Positions 1-8,015 of a stretch of 27,277 nt of DNA are shown in pieces. Each line of letters opens with the position of its first letter. Positions within the stretch are counted from its first letter, which is position 1. Below the pieces are notes generated by a model. The model had not been told where the DNA came from, ran no database searches, and worked only from the letters and a program-made list of their open reading frames with translations. Both the position numbers and the translations under genes were made by a program. The stretch spans positions 1 to 27,277 of the forward strand of contig DAOUDG010000036.1 of NCBI GenBank assembly GCA_034431435.1. The letters run 5' to 3'. This DNA comes from JAHCIE01 sp034431435. GTDB lineage: Bacteria; Chloroflexota; Anaerolineae; Epilineales; JAHCIE01.

Positions 1-2874
1 GTCCTGGGCGATGTGGCGCGTCAGGTACAGGTTGAGGCCGAAGTTGCTCCAGATCTCGACGAAGCCAATGATGGCGATGGCGAAGTAGTAGCGGCCGGCC
101 AGGGTCGGCTCCAGGATGCGCAGCATGATGGCGGCGAAGGCGAAGTCGACGACCTTGTTACCCAGGTTGGTGAGCATCGGGGCCAGGGAGTTACGCCCGA
201 CGCGGCGCACGGCGTCTTCCTCGTGGCCCGCGCCGTACATGCGCCGCCAGCCGGCGAAGCCGAGCAGGAACATCAGCGTCGCCAGCGCGACGAAGGACAG
301 GTACAACCCGACCTTGACCGACATGGGCGAGTAGGTCATGCGCAGCCGCCACACACCCGGCGGCACGACTACGCCCCGGAAGTTGTCGCTGACGCGCAGG
401 ATGGGCGTCGTCTGTTCGGGTGCGCTGCCATCGGCGGGCGCGAGGTACGCCTGCCAGCCAGGGAAGTAGCTTTCCGCGACGACCAGCAACCCATCGCCGC
501 CGCTGCGGGTCACATCCAGGTCGAGGCCGTTGGCGGTGCGGTGGGCGATGCTCACCCGGTCGCCCGCGCCGCCGGGGGCCGTTGCCAGGGCGGCGGCGGC
601 CGGGTCGTCGGCGACGGTGATGGGCGCGCGGCCACTCACCGCGTCGGCGAAGAAAGCGCGCGGCAGGGCGGCCTCGTTGCGATAGATTTTCACCTCGCCG
701 TCGTAGGCGAGCGTCCAGCCGGGACGGTCGATGCTGCGACTGCTCAGCACGTAGCGCACGCCCAGCAGGTCGAGGAGTGGCGAGTCGAGGCTGTCTGCCT
801 TGCGCAGCGGTGCGATCTGGTTGTAGAGCAGCAGGTCCTGGTCGCCGATCTGGCGGGCCATGTCGACGTACTGGCGCGGGATGATGGAGTCGTAGCCGCG
901 CAGGTCTTCGAGGCCCAGGATGAGGGCCAGGTTGGGGGCCAGCAGGGCCTTGTCGCCCAGGGCGGTGATGCGGAAGGGGCCTTCCTCGGCCTGCCGGGCC
1001 TGGAGCCAGGTCACGGCGGGCGGCAGGAAGTCGGCCAGCTTCGGGTTGGTGGCCGGGTTGAAGCCCCACGCTGCGACGGCCAGGTCGACGGCCAGCACGC
1101 CCAATGCGACGACCTGCACGAGGCGCGAGCGCGTGGCGCTCCCCCCCTGTCGACGATACCCCCACGCCAGGGCGACCAGCGCCAGCCCCGACACGCCCAG
1201 GAACACGCCGAACAGCAGCACGACGCGCCCTTCGTAGGACAGGAAGGCCGCGCCGCCGCTGAAGGCGTCGCTCGCCTTCGCCAGCCGCGCCACCAGGCGG
1301 TCGCCCACGGGTAGCAGGCGGTCGCGCAGCAGGTAGCCGATGCCAACGCCGAGGAGCGTCAGCCCGCCCAGGGCCGCCGCGACCCAACCCAGCGCGCGGG
1401 TGAAGGCCCGGCAGCGCGGGATGGCCGCCCAGCCGAAGCCCGTCAGCATCGCCAGGCTGAAGGCGTAGGGGAACACCCAGCGGAAGGGCGTGTGCAACTG
1501 GCTGAAGCCGGGCAGAACATACAGCAGCGCGTATAGCGGCGTCCCAAAGGCGAACAGGAGCGAGACCAGGGCGAGGAGGGCAAAGAGGGCGACGAAGCCG
1601 CGACGACCGACCACCGACGACCGATCACCTGGCGCATTCGCCGTGGTCCGTGGTCGGTGATTCGTGGTCGCTGCGTCCCACAGCGCCACGGCCGCCAGCA
1701 GCAGCGGCAGCAGCCCGGCATATACCGCGCCCTCGACGTAGTTCTTGATGCCCCAGGCCAGGCTGGATACGCTCTCGCCCGCTGCGTTGCGTAGGTCGCT
1801 GACCCACGCGCCCGCGAAGATGTCGTAGTAGCCGTGGTGGGCGGGATTGCCGAACACGTCGGGCATCACGAACTTGAGGATGTGGCGCAGCGGGAAGGCG
1901 TAGTCGCGCGCCTCGGCCAGGGTCGTCGCCCCCGCGCGGTAGTTGCGGCTGACCAGCTCGAACAGCGGCACAATCTGCGTCGCCGCCAGCGCCAGCCCCA
2001 GCAACACGACCCCCGCCACGACCAGCCCGGCGCGGAGGGAAAGACCCCACCCCGTCCCGCCCCGTGGACGGGGTGGGGGAGTCTCCTCTCCCCCCGCAAG
2101 CGGGGGGACAAAGGGGGGGCTTGCCATCACCAGCCGCGCGACGGTGTAGTAGGCCACGACGATCAGGCTGTACAGGGCAATCTCGATGTGACCGGCGAAG
2201 AAGGTCAGCGCGACTGACGCCGCGCCCAGCAACGCCAGCAGCATTACCCGCACCGTCAGCCCCTCGCCGCTGCCGACCCGCCGCAGCAGGCCCTCGACGG
2301 CGATGAGGGTGTAGGGCAGGCAGGCCATGCCGGCCAGAATCATGGGGTGAACCGGGTTGATGAGGAAGATCTGCCCCAGAGCGAAGGTCAACGCCGAGGC
2401 GGCCGCCCCACCGCGTGGCAGGCCCAACTGGCGGGCGAACAGGTACGCGCCCACGCCAGCCAGCCACGTCACCAGGACGGTGAACCAGCCGTAGGCGAGC
2501 CACAGCGGCAGCCACAGGTACAGGACGCTCAGCGGGAACAGGAGGGAGTGCTGACCGGCGGCCAGGAAGGGCACGCCCGCGAACAGGTGCGGGTTCCACA
2601 GCGGGACTTCACCGGCCTCCAACTGACGCCGGATGAAGCTCTTCCAGGCGTAGTTCTGGAAGAGAAGGTCGGTGACCAGGCCGTTGTGGGGTGGGCCGAC
2701 GGCCTGTTGTGCGGCGAACGCGCTGTAGGGCGGAACACTGTAGAGCGTGTCGAAGGGGACGAGGCTGCGCCCGCCCAGGGTAACCTGCCAGAAGATGACC
2801 AGCAGCACGCCCAGCAGGGCCAGCAGGATGAGGCCGTCGCGGGCGAGCCAGGCGCGGGCAGACAGGCGTTGCAT
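1..2874 (-). CDS. YfhO-family membrane protein fused to a flippase-like domain (3' partial)
   Basis: The frame stays open from ATG 2874 to the window edge, giving 958 codons with no stop. Residues about 13-30 form a membrane helix. The following loop has PLWNPHLFAGVPFLAAGQH, the usual YfhO N-terminal pattern. Many hydrophobic helices follow. Near residues 800-870 is the YfhO C-terminal signature (AESYFPGWQAYL, then FRGVVVPPGVWRLRMTYSP), followed by a helix. YfhO proteins are polytopic and are tied to glycosylation of envelope polymers. Instead of stopping there, the protein continues after a charged linker (WRRMYGAGHEEDAVRRVGRN) into residues about 894-958. These resemble the first two helices of Wzx/MurJ-type polysaccharide flippases (NLGNKVVDF, then IWSNFGLNLYLTRHIAQD). 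Two proline- or arginine-rich stretches, residues 252-278 and 403-424, come from in-frame repeats. YfhO is a secure call; the flippase half is inferred from about 65 residues. Confidence 0.87.
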   Translation of the reverse strand, partial: MQRLSARAWLARDGLILLALLGVLLVIFWQVTLGGRSLVPFDTLYSVPPYSAFAAQQAVGPPHNGLVTDLLFQNYAWKSFIRRQLEAGEVPLWNPHLFAGVPFLAAGQHSLLFPLSVLYLWLPLWLAYGWFTVLVTWLAGVGAYLFARQLGLPRGGAAASALTFALGQIFLINPVHPMILAGMACLPYTLIAVEGLLRRVGSGEGLTVRVMLLALLGAASVALTFFAGHIEIALYSLIVVAYYTVARLVMASPPFVPPLAGGEETPPPRPRGGTGWGLSLRAGLVVAGVVLLGLALAATQIVPLFELVSRNYRAGATTLAEARDYAFPLRHILKFVMPDVFGNPAHHGYYDIFAGAWVSDLRNAAGESVSSLAWGIKNYVEGAVYAGLLPLLLAAVALWDAATTNHRPRTTANAPGDRSSVVGRRGFVALFALLALVSLLFAFGTPLYALLYVLPGFSQLHTPFRWVFPYAFSLAMLTGFGWAAIPRCRAFTRALGWVAAALGGLTLLGVGIGYLLRDRLLPVGDRLVARLAKASDAFSGGAAFLSYEGRVVLLFGVFLGVSGLALVALAWGYRRQGGSATRSRLVQVVALGVLAVDLAVAAWGFNPATNPKLADFLPPAVTWLQARQAEEGPFRITALGDKALLAPNLALILGLEDLRGYDSIIPRQYVDMARQIGDQDLLLYNQIAPLRKADSLDSPLLDLLGVRYVLSSRSIDRPGWTLAYDGEVKIYRNEAALPRAFFADAVSGRAPITVADDPAAAALATAPGGAGDRVSIAHRTANGLDLDVTRSGGDGLLVVAESYFPGWQAYLAPADGSAPEQTTPILRVSDNFRGVVVPPGVWRLRMTYSPMSVKVGLYLSFVALATLMFLLGFAGWRRMYGAGHEEDAVRRVGRNSLAPMLTNLGNKVVDFAFAAIMLRILEPTLAGRYYFAIAIIGFVEIWSNFGLNLYLTRHIAQD
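1600..1671. repeat. GACCACC/GTGGTC imperfect palindrome, read in frame inside the YfhO gene
   Basis: The left part carries repeated ACCGACCACCGACGACC-type words. The right part carries CCGTGGTCCGTGGTCGGTG, roughly their reverse complement. A short GGCG-catt-CGCC core sits between them at about 1631-1642. On the minus strand this reads as a polar loop (residues 403-424, containing TTNHRPRTTANAPGDRSS) just before a helix that starts GFVALFALLALVSLL. A similar palindrome recurs at 10473-10568 in an unrelated gene. Confidence 0.62.
2041..2121. repeat. GC-rich double-palindrome insert, read in frame inside the YfhO gene
   Basis: Two perfect inverted repeats lie side by side. The first has 13-bp arms at 2045-2057 and 2066-2078 with an 8-nt loop. 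The second has 8-bp arms at 2090-2097 and 2100-2107 with a 2-nt loop. The stretch is translated on the minus strand as a proline/glycine-rich loop (residues 252-278, including SPPFVPPLAGGEETPPP) between a helix ending TVARLVMA and one beginning LRAGLVVAGVV. Composition differs sharply from the flanking membrane-coding DNA, as expected of an inserted repeat that kept the frame. Confidence 0.7.
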
Positions 2875-2924
2875 AGCCAGGGATTATAGGGCGGGCGGCG
2901 TGAAACGTGAAACGCGAGCAGCAA

Positions 2925-3494
2925 TCAGGGATTCGAGATTGGGATCTCGAAGGCGTTGCTCAGCAGCGCGTAGCGGCTGCCGCCCAGATGGTGCAGCGGG
3001 CGCATCTCCTCGTCCTCCGGCAGGGTCCAGCCGTCCTGGTAGGCGGCCGCCTCGGCGGCGGCGCGCTGTACCTCGCCCACGTACAGGGTATGGTCGCCGC
3101 TGTCGATGACGCTGACGACGACGCACTCCAGCCAGGCCAGCGCCTCGGCGATGAGGGGCGTGTCAATGTCGGTTGGCTCCGCCCACGTCAACCCTGTCAG
3201 CGCGGCCTTGTCAATACCGGCTGCGCCGCTCATTGCCCCGGCTTTGGCGACGGCCTCGGCCAGGGCGCGGCCGGGGATGCTCAGGCCGAACTGGCCCGCT
3301 CGCCGTAGCAGGTCATGGCTGTAGCGGCTGGGGTGGACGGCGATGCCGACACGCGGCGGGTTCTGGCTCAGGGCGCAGATCCAGCCAATAGGCAGGAGGT
3401 TGACCTTGTCGCGGTACTTGACGGTGACGAGGCCGACAGGGCCGGGGCTGACCAGCCGCGTCGCCTGCCAGGGGGGGATTTCGACCTTGGGCAT
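2925..3494 (-). CDS. Flavin reductase-like FMN-binding split-barrel protein
   Basis: This 189-residue protein looks like the flavin reductase domain family (PF01613). Members bind FMN in a split beta barrel and usually supply reduced flavin to a partner or act as small oxidoreductases. Visible features are the N-terminal strand pattern VSPGPVGLVTVKYRDKVN, the segment WICALSQNPPRVGIAVHPSRYSHDLL, and the later strand LECVVVSVIDSGDHTLYVGEV. Start ATG 3494 (MPKVEI) is chosen because it begins the conserved domain; the open frame reaches further upstream but would cross the shared promoter region and the start of the divergent kinase. The stop lies at the edge of a short GATTGGGATTCG-like repeat that supplies the last residues (ISNP). 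Substrate is unknown. Confidence 0.82.
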   Translation of the reverse strand: MPKVEIPPWQATRLVSPGPVGLVTVKYRDKVNLLPIGWICALSQNPPRVGIAVHPSRYSHDLLRRAGQFGLSIPGRALAEAVAKAGAMSGAAGIDKAALTGLTWAEPTDIDTPLIAEALAWLECVVVSVIDSGDHTLYVGEVQRAAAEAAAYQDGWTLPEDEEMRPLHHLGGSRYALLSNAFEIPISNP

Positions 3495-3503
3495 ACGCGC
3501 CTC

Positions 3504-3533
3504 GCTACAGAAATCGCATGATGGAGTTATACT
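3504..3533 (+). promoter_or_regulatory. Promoter candidate for the phosphotransferase gene
   Basis: GCTACA, 18 nt, then TATACT at 3528-3533. The -10 is good and the -35 weak. It lies about 46 nt before ATG 3580 and overlaps the minus-strand -10 at 3526-3531. Confidence 0.42.
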
Positions 3534-3554
3534 ATGGTCGTTGGCCTTCGTCCA
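3526..3554 (-). promoter_or_regulatory. Promoter candidate for the flavin reductase-like gene
   Basis: Read on the minus strand this is TGGACG, 17 nt, TATAAC, about 30 nt before ATG 3494. The -10 overlaps the -10 of the divergent kinase gene on the other strand, so the two promoters would probably compete. Inferred from hexamer match only. Confidence 0.42.
3537..3552. repeat. 16-bp word shared with 21474-21489
   Basis: This copy lies just downstream of the -10 box of the APH kinase gene, in its leader. The flanks of the two copies do not match for long, so it is either a small dispersed repeat or a chance match in a GC-rich genome. Confidence 0.45.
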
Positions 3555-3579
3555 TTGCTGTTGGCCCATCAGGAGGCCC

Positions 3580-4539
3580 ATGACCACGGGCAAAATGCAC
3601 GCTGACGAGGTCGAGACCGACGCCGGTCTCGTGCGCCGCCTGCTTGCGGCGCAATTCCCCCGCTGGGCCAGGCTGCCCATCGCGCCGGTTCCCTCGGCCG
3701 GGACGGACAATGCCCTGTACCGCCTCGGCGACGACATGGTGGTGCGCCTGCCACGCATCCACTGGGCCGTGGAGCAGGTGGACAAGGAGCAGCGCTGGCT
3801 GCCCTGGCTCGCCCCGCGCCTGCCCCTGGCCGTCCCCATCCCGCTGGCGACGGGCGCGCCCGGCGAGGGCTACCCCTGGCGCTGGTCGGTCTACCGCTGG
3901 CTCGACGGTGAGAACGCCACTCTCGACCGCCTCGCCGACCCCTGCCAGGCGGCGGCCGATCTGGCGGGCTTCGTGGTAGCCCTGCAAGCCATCGACGCCA
4001 CGGACGGCCCCCCGCCCGGCGCGCACAACTCGTGGCGCGGCGTGCCCCTGGCGGCCCGCGACGTGGACACCCGCACCGCCATCGCCGCGCTGCGTGGCGT
4101 GCTCGATACGGACGCGGCGACGGCCGCGTGGGAGGCGGCCCTGGCTGCACCGGCGTGGGATGGCCCGCCGGTCTGGCTCCACGGCGATCTGCACGCCGGT
4201 AACCTGCTGGCGCGCGAGGGCCGCCTGAGCGCGGCCATCGACTTTGGTTGCCTGGGCGTCGGCGACCCCGCCTGCGACCTGCTGCCAGCCTGGACTCTCT
4301 TCACCGCCGCGACGCGCCCCGCCTTTCGCGCCACGCTCGCCGCAGACGACGCCACGTGGGCGCGCGGCCGCGGCTGGGCCTTGTCCTTCGGGCTGATCGC
4401 CCTGCCCTACTACCAGGACACCAACCCCGGCCTCGCGGCTATCGCCCGCCACGCCATCGCCGAGGCGTTGACCGACAACGGCCACCCACTCGAACGCTTG
4501 GGCTTCGCCGGGCAACCGGGGCAGGTGGGGGAGGGGTAG
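3580..4539 (+). CDS. Aminoglycoside phosphotransferase-fold (APH) kinase
   Basis: A 319-residue protein kinase-like phosphotransferase. The C-lobe catalytic loop is HGDLHAGN at residues 201-208 (Asp203 as base, Asn208 binding metal), and the metal-binding AIDFG follows at 219-223, then GDPACDL. The N-lobe ATP-contact strand reads MVVRLPR, with Arg where many kinases have Lys; this is common in the family. It would move a phosphate from ATP or GTP to a small hydroxylated molecule, but the acceptor cannot be read from sequence, so no resistance claim is made. ATG 3580 follows AGGAGG at 3571-3576 with a short 3-nt gap; an in-frame ATG at 3595 is too far from that site. It converges with the cyclase gene 27 bp downstream. 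Confidence 0.85.
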   Translation: MTTGKMHADEVETDAGLVRRLLAAQFPRWARLPIAPVPSAGTDNALYRLGDDMVVRLPRIHWAVEQVDKEQRWLPWLAPRLPLAVPIPLATGAPGEGYPWRWSVYRWLDGENATLDRLADPCQAAADLAGFVVALQAIDATDGPPPGAHNSWRGVPLAARDVDTRTAIAALRGVLDTDAATAAWEAALAAPAWDGPPVWLHGDLHAGNLLAREGRLSAAIDFGCLGVGDPACDLLPAWTLFTAATRPAFRATLAADDATWARGRGWALSFGLIALPYYQDTNPGLAAIARHAIAEALTDNGHPLERLGFAGQPGQVGEG

Positions 4540-4566
4540 CGGCCGGTGAATAGGCGAACCTGGCTC

Positions 4567-7500
4567 CTACCCGGTCGCATCGGGGCCGACGCCAGCCAGC
4601 GCCGCTTCCGCGAGCCGGAGATCGTGGGGTGCGCCACAGGTGGCGAACAGGTCGCGGGCGTGGGTGAGGTCGGCGCGCGCCTCGTCGCGCTGGCCCAGGT
4701 CGCGGCGGAGGTTGGCGCGATGATAGAGCGCGCGCCCCAGGTCCAGGCGGGCGTCGAGGGTCCGCAGGCTCTCTACTGTGTCGTCGAAGGTGCGGGCAGC
4801 GACCTCGTGACGCCCTTGCGCTGCCTGAACCCGCGCCAGGGCCAGTTGCCCCAGAGCGTCGAAGGCGGCCGATCGCGCCTCTCCTGTCACCGCCAGGTAC
4901 GCCGTCGCGACCTGCTCCGCGTCCGCCAGGCGGGCGAGGCCCAAATACGCCTCGGCTCGCTTGTCGCCCAGGAGGAGCAGCGCGTTGCGGTTGTCCGTGG
5001 CGGCCACCAACGTCGCGACCTCATCCAGCATCTCGGCCGCCGCTGCCCACTCGCCAGCCTGGAGATGGATGGTTGCCCCGGCGCGCCGACTCCAGGCTTG
5101 GAGGCTAACCTGGCCCAATTCGTCGGCGCGTGTCGTAGCCCATCTGGCCGTGACGACCGCCTCATCGACCTTGCCCAGATTCGCCTGGGTGATCGCAAGG
5201 CAGCCGCTGGCCCACACTTGCAGCCGTAGCTCGCTCGTGGCTTCCGCATGGGCCAGCGCCTCGCGCGCGGCCGCCTCCGACGCCACCAGATCCCCGAGAT
5301 CATGTAGGGCGTTGGCGCGTGACCACAGCGCCCAGCCAAGCCGTGCCCGCGCGCCGATTCTTTCGGCCACCTCGCATTCGCGCGCCGTGTGGGCCAACAC
5401 ATTGTGGAAGCGGCCGAGAAGCCACTCGTTCTCGGCCAGGAACTCATAGCCGACAGCGGTGGCGAGTGGGTAATTGTGCCGCTCACCGAGGGCGATACTC
5501 TTGCGCGCCCATGCCAGGCTCTCATCGAATTGCAACTGATGCTGGTAGACCCCCGCCAGATAGCCGTAGATGGTCTGGAGCGTGGCAGGGTCGCCCTGAG
5601 GTTCGGCCAGGCGAAGCGCCTGCTTCAGGGCTGCGAGGGCCTCGGCTTCGCGCGCGTGGTAGTGATAGAGACGGCCTTGCAGAGCGATGGCCTGGGCAAG
5701 CTCGTTGGCCTGCGTCGTCGGGTCCAGGTCCTTGATCGCCGCTTCGAGGAGCGGTTGGCCGCGCTCGTCGCCGACGGCTGTGTAGGCGTGCGCCATCTTG
5801 AGCATCAGGAGCGCGCGCGCCTCAGCGTCGCTCGCCCGGTCAAGGGCGTGCTGATAATTCGCGATGGTCGGCTCGACCAGGTCCTGGCGGTTCAGGATAT
5901 CCCCTCTCATCTCGGCGATGGCCGCTATCGAGTCGGGCTGCCCCAGCGTCTCCGCGCACTCTTCGGCCACTTCAAGGTGAGCCAGGGCATCGTCGTGGGC
6001 GAACACCCGCTCGGCGCCTGCCGCTGCCCGTAGTGAATACGCAAGCCCTTTCTGCCAATCACCGCTTTGCACGAAGTGATAGGCCAGGTCCGGCGCGTGG
6101 TCGTCCAACTGGGTGGTGTAGAGCTGCTCGAGTGCCTCACCGATACGCTGGTGCAGTCGCCGCCGCCGCACCGGATTCAGTTCCTCGACCAGGACCTCGC
6201 GAATCTTGTCATGGGTGAAGGCGAAGGAGTCGCCCTTGTCAGGGCGGATGAGCTGGGCGGCGCTCCCCTCATCCAGGGCATCCAGGAGGGCGTCTTCGTC
6301 TAGCGCAGAGACCGCCGCCAATGCTGCGAAGGGGAAGGTCTTCCCCAGCGCGGCCGCCGTATGGAGGGCCTCGGCGCATGCCTGGCTCAGCCGATTGAGG
6401 CGGCGGCCGATGGCTTCCTTGATGCTCTGGGGTATGGTCAGCTCGGCGACCGCCTTGCGCTGCCAGGTGTCGTCTTCGCGGTAGATCTGGCCCTGTTCGA
6501 TGAGCGACTTGACGACCTCCTCCACAAAGAACGGGTTTCCCTCTGTCTCGTGGTAGATGGCCTCGGCAAACTCGCTCGACACCTGCGCCTGCTGCAAGAG
6601 CATGGCTACCAGCGAGCCTGTCTCCGTCAGGCTCAGCGGACTCAGCGGAATCCGAGTCGCCAGACGCTCGCGGCGCCACTCCACCAGCGCCGCAGCGAGG
6701 GGATGGCTTCGGTCAAGCTCTACGTCGCGGTACGTGGCCAGCGCGAGCAGGCGCTCGCCGGAGAGGGTGCGTAGCACGTAGTGGAGCAGCGTGAGAGTCG
6801 CCTGGTCGACCCAGTGCAGGTCATCGAGGAAGAGGAGCAGGCCATTCTCGCGAGATAGGGCAGCCAGGAATCGCGCGACGTTGTCGAACAGGCGCAGACG
6901 CTCGTCGTTGGGCGACAGGGAGGGGCTGGGGGTGAGGGGGCCAATCTTGGCGTCGATCTCAGGGGCCAGCCGGGCCAGTTCGGGCGCGCTAGAGCCCAGG
7001 CGGATGCGCAGGCTGTCTATCGGCTGGGCGTGAACATAGGCGCGCAGCGCCTCGACAAAGGGTAGATAGGGGCTGGTGGCTTCGTACTCATAGCAGCCAC
7101 CGCGCAGAATCGTCGCGCCATCTGCCTGGGCCTGGCCTATCACCTCGTACCCCAGTCGCGTCTTGCCCACGCCTGGCTCGCCCGACAGCAGGACGAGCTG
7201 GCCCACGCTCTGTTGCGCCTGTGCCCAGCACTGGCGTAACTGGGACAGCTCGCGCTGCCGCCCGACGAGCTGTCCCCGCCCCAGGCGTTGCAGCAACGCG
7301 CCAGGCGTCGCGCCCATGCCGTCGGCGTCGGTCGCGGCGCGGAGCGGCGGGAAGTCGGGCGGCAGGTCGGGCGCGACGAGTTGAAAGATGGCTTCGGCCT
7401 GCGTCAGGCCACGCAGTCGGTAGCGCCCCAGGTCCCGTAACGTCACGTCACTATCGAGGTGGTTGCCCACCGCCTCCCGCGCGGCCGACGAGAGCAGAAT

Positions 7501-7911
7501 CTGGCCGCCATAGCCCGCCGCCATCACGCGCTGAACGCGGCTGAGAGTCAGCCCCGCGTAGTCACCGTTGGCAAACTCCGCGGCGCCGGTGTGGATGCCC
7601 ATTCGCACCCGCAAGGCGACGTCGGCCGCGGGCGGCGAGACATTCTCCTCCCCCGTCGTTGCGGCGGTGAGGGCGCGTTGCGCCGCCAGGGCGGCGGCCA
7701 GGGCGTTCGGCGCGGTAGCGAAGGCGGCGCAGAACGCATCGCCGACCGTCTTGAAGATATAGCCGCCGTGGGCCTCAATCACCTGGCGGAGGAGTGTATC
7801 GTGGCGCGCCAGGGCATGCCTCATCGCCTCTGGGGACTGTTCCCAGAGGTGGGTGCTACCCTCGATGTCGGTAAACAGGAAGGTGACAATCCCGGTCGGT
7901 CGCTCGGCCAT
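4567..7911 (-). CDS. Class III cyclase domain / AAA ATPase / TPR regulator (paralog 1)
   Basis: A 1114-residue signalling protein. Residues 1-185 form a class III nucleotide cyclase homology domain: metal Asp15 (FTDIEGST) and Asp58 (VGDAF), and Lys54. The transition-state position usually held by Asn is Ser124 (TLSRVQR); Arg128 is kept. An ATPase of the LuxR/AfsR-like STAND class follows, with VGRQREL at 216-222, Walker A GEPGVGKT at 244-251 and Walker B LLLFLDDLHWVD at 358-369. The rest, from about 620, is helical and TPR-like. Start ATG 7911 (MAERPTG) begins the cyclase domain and follows a purine-rich AGGGGCGA; earlier in-frame codons would run into the promoter and paralog 2. A short LTPSPSLSP stretch at residues 324-337 looks like an in-frame repeat. 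The ligand and whether it makes cAMP or cGMP are unknown. Confidence 0.88.
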   Translation of the reverse strand: MAERPTGIVTFLFTDIEGSTHLWEQSPEAMRHALARHDTLLRQVIEAHGGYIFKTVGDAFCAAFATAPNALAAALAAQRALTAATTGEENVSPPAADVALRVRMGIHTGAAEFANGDYAGLTLSRVQRVMAAGYGGQILLSSAAREAVGNHLDSDVTLRDLGRYRLRGLTQAEAIFQLVAPDLPPDFPPLRAATDADGMGATPGALLQRLGRGQLVGRQRELSQLRQCWAQAQQSVGQLVLLSGEPGVGKTRLGYEVIGQAQADGATILRGGCYEYEATSPYLPFVEALRAYVHAQPIDSLRIRLGSSAPELARLAPEIDAKIGPLTPSPSLSPNDERLRLFDNVARFLAALSRENGLLLFLDDLHWVDQATLTLLHYVLRTLSGERLLALATYRDVELDRSHPLAAALVEWRRERLATRIPLSPLSLTETGSLVAMLLQQAQVSSEFAEAIYHETEGNPFFVEEVVKSLIEQGQIYREDDTWQRKAVAELTIPQSIKEAIGRRLNRLSQACAEALHTAAALGKTFPFAALAAVSALDEDALLDALDEGSAAQLIRPDKGDSFAFTHDKIREVLVEELNPVRRRRLHQRIGEALEQLYTTQLDDHAPDLAYHFVQSGDWQKGLAYSLRAAAGAERVFAHDDALAHLEVAEECAETLGQPDSIAAIAEMRGDILNRQDLVEPTIANYQHALDRASDAEARALLMLKMAHAYTAVGDERGQPLLEAAIKDLDPTTQANELAQAIALQGRLYHYHAREAEALAALKQALRLAEPQGDPATLQTIYGYLAGVYQHQLQFDESLAWARKSIALGERHNYPLATAVGYEFLAENEWLLGRFHNVLAHTARECEVAERIGARARLGWALWSRANALHDLGDLVASEAAAREALAHAEATSELRLQVWASGCLAITQANLGKVDEAVVTARWATTRADELGQVSLQAWSRRAGATIHLQAGEWAAAAEMLDEVATLVAATDNRNALLLLGDKRAEAYLGLARLADAEQVATAYLAVTGEARSAAFDALGQLALARVQAAQGRHEVAARTFDDTVESLRTLDARLDLGRALYHRANLRRDLGQRDEARADLTHARDLFATCGAPHDLRLAEAALAGVGPDATG
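6901..6942. repeat. Short GGGGTGAGGGGG-type repeat, read in frame in cyclase paralog 1
   Basis: The plus strand carries GACAGGGAGGGGCTGGGGG followed by TGAGGGGG, read on the minus strand as PLTPSPSLSPNDE between EIDAKIG and RLRLFDNVARFL. This resembles the CCCTCACCCCCAGCCCC repeat word seen widely in bacterial genomes. It could instead be an ordinary proline-rich linker. Confidence 0.45.
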
Positions 7912-7934
7912 GACTCGCCCCTGCGTTACCCCCG

Positions 7935-7966
7935 CGCCCCTCTGGGGCGGAGTGGCACGTATTCTA
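7935..7966 (-). promoter_or_regulatory. Promoter -10 and leader hairpin of cyclase paralog 1
   Basis: On the minus strand TAGAAT (7961-7966) sits about 50 nt before ATG 7911. Its -35 is weak (TTGTGC-like, 18 nt upstream). Between -10 and ATG lies a perfect stem CGCCCC-AGA-GGGGCG (7935-7949) with no T-run, so it is more likely a leader structure than a terminator. Confidence 0.38.
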
Positions 7967-7973
7967 CTCGGTG

Positions 7974-7990
7974 TGTTGCACCTTGCACAA
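7974..7990. promoter_or_regulatory. Imperfect palindrome upstream of cyclase paralog 1 (possible operator)
   Basis: TGTTGCA-CCT-TGCACAA is a near-symmetric 17-bp site lying just upstream of the -10 at 7961-7966, where a -35 would be. It looks loosely like a CRP- or GntR-type operator, but the match is weak and no regulator gene is seen nearby. Confidence 0.25.
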
Positions 7991-8015
7991 GCCGCCGCAG
8001 GTTGCGGGGGCAGCG

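Noticed and set aside
13..1314. Long plus-strand open frame (433 codons)
   Set aside because: It is the antisense shadow of the YfhO/flippase gene. The translation is Gly/Arg/Gln-rich with no motif, while the minus frame shows a clear family signature.
191..1387. Minus-strand open frame of 398 codons
   Set aside because: It overlaps the YfhO gene in another frame and gives a Pro/Arg-rich product without domain features, typical of GC-rich shadows.
3495..3839. Upstream extension of the flavin reductase-like gene
   Set aside because: It would run antisense through the APH kinase start and both promoters; the conserved domain begins at 3494.
3580..4539. Antibiotic resistance gene
   Set aside because: APH-fold kinases act on many substrates. 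The fold does not show resistance, and no mobile element or other resistance gene is nearby.
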